Assembly (NCBI GenBank): GCA_013397865.1
Contig: VZTI01001048.1
Coordinates: 5,850,705-5,914,704, forward strand
Source of the DNA: Struthidea cinerea
Lineage: Eukaryota > Chordata > Aves > Passeriformes > Corcoracidae
Length of the DNA stretch: 64,000 nucleotides
Direction of reading: 5' to 3'
The position numbers and the translations under genes are program-made. This document shows positions 49,001-64,000 of this stretch, one piece after another (position 1 is the stretch's first letter; the number at the start of each line of letters is the position of its first letter). A model generated the notes under the pieces. It was not told the DNA's origin. It ran no database searches and saw only the letters and a program-made list of their open reading frames with translations.

Positions 49001-51512
49001 GGGGGTTGGGCTGACCTCCTCTTCTGCAATTAGAGGTATTTTAAACTGGGGATGTGGATCAAGGCATGTCAGAAAATCTGCTTCTTGTGCTCCTGATCCA
49101 CACAGCACTTTTAGCTCTTCGTAAGATCTAAAATTTACAATGAGATGCTTTGCATAAATCCATCCCTACAATAGAAGGTAGCATTACCGTTTCTTTGATT
49201 CCTGTAATATGTATGTTACAGAGAGGAAGGCTTAAATATAGAAAATGACACAGTGGATGTGCAGCACTGAAGAATGTCTTTTCATTGTCCACCCGCCCCA
49301 GGCTATTTTTTTCCAGTTTGTATTAAGCACCACCAAGCAAGCACAACCTTTGTGCACTGACCTAACAGCACTTAAACATGTGCTATCAGGGTGGCAGCAC
49401 GGCAGAACAGAGCTCTTCAGGGACTGCTCTGATTAAAGCAGATGATACAGAATGGAAAGTCATAGTTAACTCTGTTGAATCTCCACTGAAGTGTTCTAGC
49501 TATTGGTTTTACAGATAAAGTGATATGCATTTTAAGAGATCTGTGTCCCCAAAAGGGCGGATTTATTTCTACTGAGCATTACTTCTGAACTGTGCCATGA
49601 TCAGCAGTTAAATGGATGACAGTGTGATGCTATGAGCAAATACAGGGATTAGGAGTCCTATTTTTTTACGCTATTCCTAGATGAAGAATTCAGAGTTGGA
49701 CAATGACTTGATGAGATTCACAGACTAAATCTTTTTAACAGGTCTTCTAAAAAGTGGCCCAGCTCATGGCTGGATCATCAGCGCTGAGAACTCACCTCAT
49801 TGCTCCAATCAGTAGGAGGTATCTGGCCCTTCCAAACATCAAGCTCTTTGTACATCTAAAGCACAAAGAACCTTACTTGTGGTTCCCAGTGTGCTCATGA
49901 GAGCTTCCTCACCTCTGCAGGATTTCTGAAGCCATGTTCACTGCCTCTGAGCAGCAAAACTGCACAGCCAAGTCTCGCATCCCCAGCCTTTGGTTCACCT
50001 CTAGCAAACACTCCAAAGACTTCATGGAACTCTGGTAGGTGGTCTTGTTCAAACCAGAGAGTTTAATACAATAGCTCTGTCAAGAAGACAAAGACAAACC
50101 CCAAAAATTAGCAAGATTCCTTCCTGCCATCTTAATAAGGCCACAAACACAACACCATAAAGTTCAGTTGCTACATTAAACAAATTTGTGCAATGAATAA
50201 TGTATGTTTTGACTGCACACAGAAAGATTAACCCCCTAGAAATGCCACATCTTTTAATGCAGTGATACTTTTAGACCGTTTCACTGGAAGTGAGGTGTGA
50301 CATTTCCATATATGACTTGGCCCCTTTATCACAAGTTAGTGACAAAATTACCAAAATCTGGGCAAGTTGAAGACATGAGCAACACCTTCATGGGGTCAGG
50401 TCCAATTAAATTCTCCTCTGCTGTAAATGGACAATCATGAATATGTCGTATCAGGCATTATTTTGACAGCTCACTGCTATTCACCTGACAGATTTGCAGA
50501 TGGAGGTTTACAGGTGCCCCTACAGTGACAGATTCCTTGGAGCAAGTGCTTTCTTCCCACAGTAAAAGGACGGATCTTAAATTTAGCATCCTTGCTGGTA
50601 ATTTATTTGTTACTGCAGAAGTTGAAATTAGGCTGAAATTATACCAAAGGAAGCTCAGTTTGTGAAGGGACTATGACACTGATCTCAATTTGTGCTGTTT
50701 CAAACTCTGAACAGTGAAACGTCTAACACAGCACACTGCTGTGTTAGATCAGGATCTAACACAGGATCTAGGAAAAAGTGCAGGATCTAGGGGAAAGTTA
50801 GTTGTTATGTCCCATTCCTGCTCCCAACACACACTACAGAACAATAGTTTTGCGGAGTCAGGCAGAACCACCAACCAGCCAAGTCACACACTCTATCTTA
50901 CTTTGTCAACCGGTTGTTTCATGAAACTCGCCGCCAGGTCCAGGCACATCACAGCACTGCTTGTCGCCGTCATTTGAGCCATTAATCCCGTGCATTTCAC
51001 CTGGGACAGCCGCAGATACTCCTCAGCTTTTCTGCAAAACACCCAGAACACAAAGCCCTCATCAACAAAACGACAGCTACAAGACAGTTAGAATGTCCGA
51101 CAGGACTCGATCCAAGGTTTCGCAGTCCGGCTGCAGCACGGCCTGAGAGCCCGGGGTGCTGACGGGGCAACGCCGCCCCTTCTCTGATGATGTGCAGCAG
51201 CAGCAGCTTTGCACTGCAGGGCTGGCCATGGTTGACTCATCGAGCCCACGGGTCTGGGACTTCCATCACATCCACCACCCAAGGCGGGCACGGCTGTCCC
51301 AGGGTGAGGCGGTGCTGCTGCGGTGCCGAGCACAGTCAGTGCGGGGGAGAACGGGCCGGGGGGGCCCGCCCGGCCGGACCCACTGGCCCGGGCGGGAATA
51401 GCGCAGGGCTGGCTGTGGGCACGGGAACGCGGAGTGCCCCGCGGTACCTGAGCACGGCGGGCTCGGCGAGGCCCAGCCGGGCCGCCATGGCCCGCACGGC
51501 CCCGCGCTCCAT
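45927..51512 (-). CDS. ORC6: ORC6, origin recognition complex subunit 6 (7 coding exons, complete)
   Basis: Smallest ORC subunit; binds DNA, helps load MCM at origins, and also acts in cytokinesis. Exons in transcript order: 51512-51448, 51031-50902, 50076-49913, 48820-48731, 47904-47792, 46554-46483, 46093-45927. They join in frame to 801 nt, or 266 residues (human 252). The N-terminus (RLGLAEPAVL, KAEEYLRLSQVKC) and the SYCIKLSGLNK and LAVQF blocks match the TFIIB-like (cyclin-box) domains. The block KMLATSGVKKAIFDRLCNQLEK is nearly identical to human. A variable acidic linker (exon 6, start of exon 7) leads to the C-terminal helix QDYEEWKKKILENAAKA, which in the family contacts ORC3. Tyr232 keeps the number of the human residue mutated in Meier-Gorlin syndrome. 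The chosen ATG gives the same spacing to RLGLAEP as human. The C-terminal extension after KARETR is longer than in human. Confidence 0.97.
46483..46554 (-). CDS. ORC6: ORC6 coding exon 6
   Basis: 72 nt, phase 1 to 1. Encodes an acidic linker (KDVPLAAETPDSLQTALEQC and EQEEG). Its start fits human REPGDVATP loosely. Clean acceptor TTTTTTTAG and donor GTAAGT. Being symmetric, it could be skipped without a frameshift. Confidence 0.87.
47792..47904 (-). CDS. ORC6: ORC6 coding exon 5
   Basis: 113 nt. Encodes CLKLKVDRAKMLATSGVKKA and IFDRLCNQLEKISQQLS, the most conserved part of ORC6. Acceptor CTCTTGTAG, donor GTAAGT. Confidence 0.97.
48731..48820 (-). CDS. ORC6: ORC6 coding exon 4
   Basis: 90 nt, phase 2 to 2. 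Encodes YESSLSEAQRVDLDFSKPLF and ITAALCTAC, matching human YESSLPQTQQVDLDLSRPLF. Donor GTGAGT. Confidence 0.96.
49796..49855 (-). other. Candidate ORC6 cassette exon (60 nt)
   Basis: Lies between ORC6 exons 3 and 4. Acceptor TTTGTGCTTTAG, donor ATGAG|GTGAGT (full consensus). Phase 2 at both ends and 60 nt long, so inclusion would add 20 residues (Arg, then CTKSLMFGRARYLLLIGAM) without a frameshift. Human ORC6 has no equivalent that I know of. It could be a real alternative exon or a decoy. Confidence 0.3.
49913..50076 (-). CDS. ORC6: ORC6 coding exon 3
   Basis: 164 nt, phase 0 in and phase 2 out. Encodes SYCIKLSGLNKTTYQSSMKS and RDLAVQFCCSEAVNMASEIL, matching the human middle region. Donor GTGAGG. 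Confidence 0.96.
50722..50748. repeat. 12-bp perfect inverted repeat, 3-nt loop
   Basis: TCTAACACAGCA and TGCTGTGTTAGA flank the loop CAC, inside ORC6 intron 2. It is followed directly by several AGGATCTA units up to about 50790, one of which reuses the arm sequence (ATCTAACACAGG). Confidence 0.85.
50902..51031 (-). CDS. ORC6: ORC6 coding exon 2
   Basis: 130 nt. Encodes KAEEYLRLSQVKCTGLMAQM and TSSAVMCLDLAASFMKQPVD, close to human KAEEYLRLSRVKCVGL and SSAVMCLDLAASWMK. Phase 0 out, donor GTAAGA. Confidence 0.96.
51448..51512 (-). CDS. ORC6: ORC6 coding exon 1
   Basis: 65 nt. Encodes MERGAVRAMAARLGLAEPAV and L. The ATG has G at -3 and G at +4. A second in-frame ATG is codon 9, but the first gives the human length. 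Donor CAG|GTACCG. Confidence 0.93.
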
Positions 51513-51712
51513 CGCCCGCCGCTTCTGGCGCGCACGCGGCCCATTGGTCGCCCGCGCCGCCAATCACCGCCCGCTCCGCCAATGGGCGCGCAGCGCGGCT
51601 CTTCCTCGGAGCGGGCCAATGGGCGGTGCGCGGCGCGGCGGCGGGGCGGGGCGGTGCGCGCGGCGCAGTCACATGACGGGGCGGCGCTGGCGGGGGCGGC
51701 GGCGGCGCGACC
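51513..51712. promoter_or_regulatory. Bidirectional ORC6/VPS35 promoter
   Basis: Only 200 bases separate the two divergent start codons, so the 5'UTRs and core promoter elements must fit here. There is no TATA box. Four CCAAT boxes (NF-Y type) lie at 51543-51547 (inverted), 51560-51564, 51579-51583 and 51616-51620. A GC box (GGGGCGGGG, Sp1 type) lies at about 51642. Such CCAAT-rich CpG promoters are typical of divergent housekeeping or cell-cycle gene pairs. Start sites were not determined. Confidence 0.85.
51668..51677 (+). promoter_or_regulatory. E-box GTCACATGAC (MiT/TFE-like)
   Basis: Contains TCACATGA, the M-box/CLEAR-like motif recognised by MITF/TFEB-family factors, about 36 bases before the VPS35 ATG. 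Regulation of a lysosome/endosome gene by TFEB would make sense, but a single motif is weak evidence. Confidence 0.4.
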
Positions 51713-63802
<12,090 letters not shown>

Positions 63803-64000
63803 GTGAGCTGCTTAAATTCAGCTGCAGTGATGGGACACAGGGACACTTCTATACACTTAGGCAGATTCAGGCAGCGTTCACGTCTTCCTTGTGGACTGGA
63901 AAACTTCATCATTGGGACTTTTACACAGTGGCTTGTCCTATATTTTTTACCAGATGGGCAGAGTGGAGATGCATCCATTTTATGCTCCTTCTGTTGCAGT

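Noticed and set aside
51542..51544. Upstream minus-strand ATG out of frame with ORC6
   Set aside because: It lies within the inverted CCAAT box, so transcription probably starts downstream of it; no evidence that it is in the mRNA.

Overview
This is a vertebrate nuclear window, almost certainly from a bird. Three multi-exon genes with GT-AG introns can be reconstructed, and their products align residue for residue with MYLK3, ORC6 and VPS35, which are neighbours on human 16q11.2. Avian origin is suggested by a CR1 LINE 3' end of avian type in VPS35 intron 1, an older CR1 scar, compact introns and low repeat content. There is nothing bacterial, no operon and no CRISPR. The wording of the CR1 tail recalls passerine or other neoavian copies, but species cannot be fixed from this.

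Layout. 1-25412: about 25 kb with no recognisable gene, presumably intergenic or regulatory DNA upstream of MYLK3. It holds poly-T/poly-A tracts, an AT-rich block with hairpins near 14 kb, a 26-bp tandem duplication, and a few exon-like segments that I cannot assign. 25413-43534 (+): MYLK3, cardiac myosin light chain kinase, 13 coding exons, 869 residues, complete. 43535-45926: convergent 3' ends of MYLK3 and ORC6. 45927-51512 (-): ORC6, origin recognition complex subunit 6, 7 coding exons, 266 residues, complete. 51513-51712: a 200-bp CpG-rich bidirectional promoter with four CCAAT boxes, a GC box and a TCACATGA E-box. 51713-63802 (+): VPS35, retromer core subunit, 7 coding exons and 268 codons (about the first third of the protein); the gene runs off the right edge.

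The genes are linked by position, not pathway. MYLK3 phosphorylates cardiac regulatory light chain in the sarcomere, ORC6 acts in replication licensing, and VPS35 in endosomal cargo retrieval. ORC6 and VPS35 are divergent housekeeping genes that share one promoter; MYLK3 and ORC6 meet tail to tail.

The most interesting leads are a frame-preserving 60-nt candidate cassette exon inside ORC6, an open frame past MYLK3 exon 1 that would create a hydrophobic C-terminal tail followed by a further candidate exon, two near-perfect hairpins, and two exon-like islands in the upstream desert. I found no convincing new biological system.
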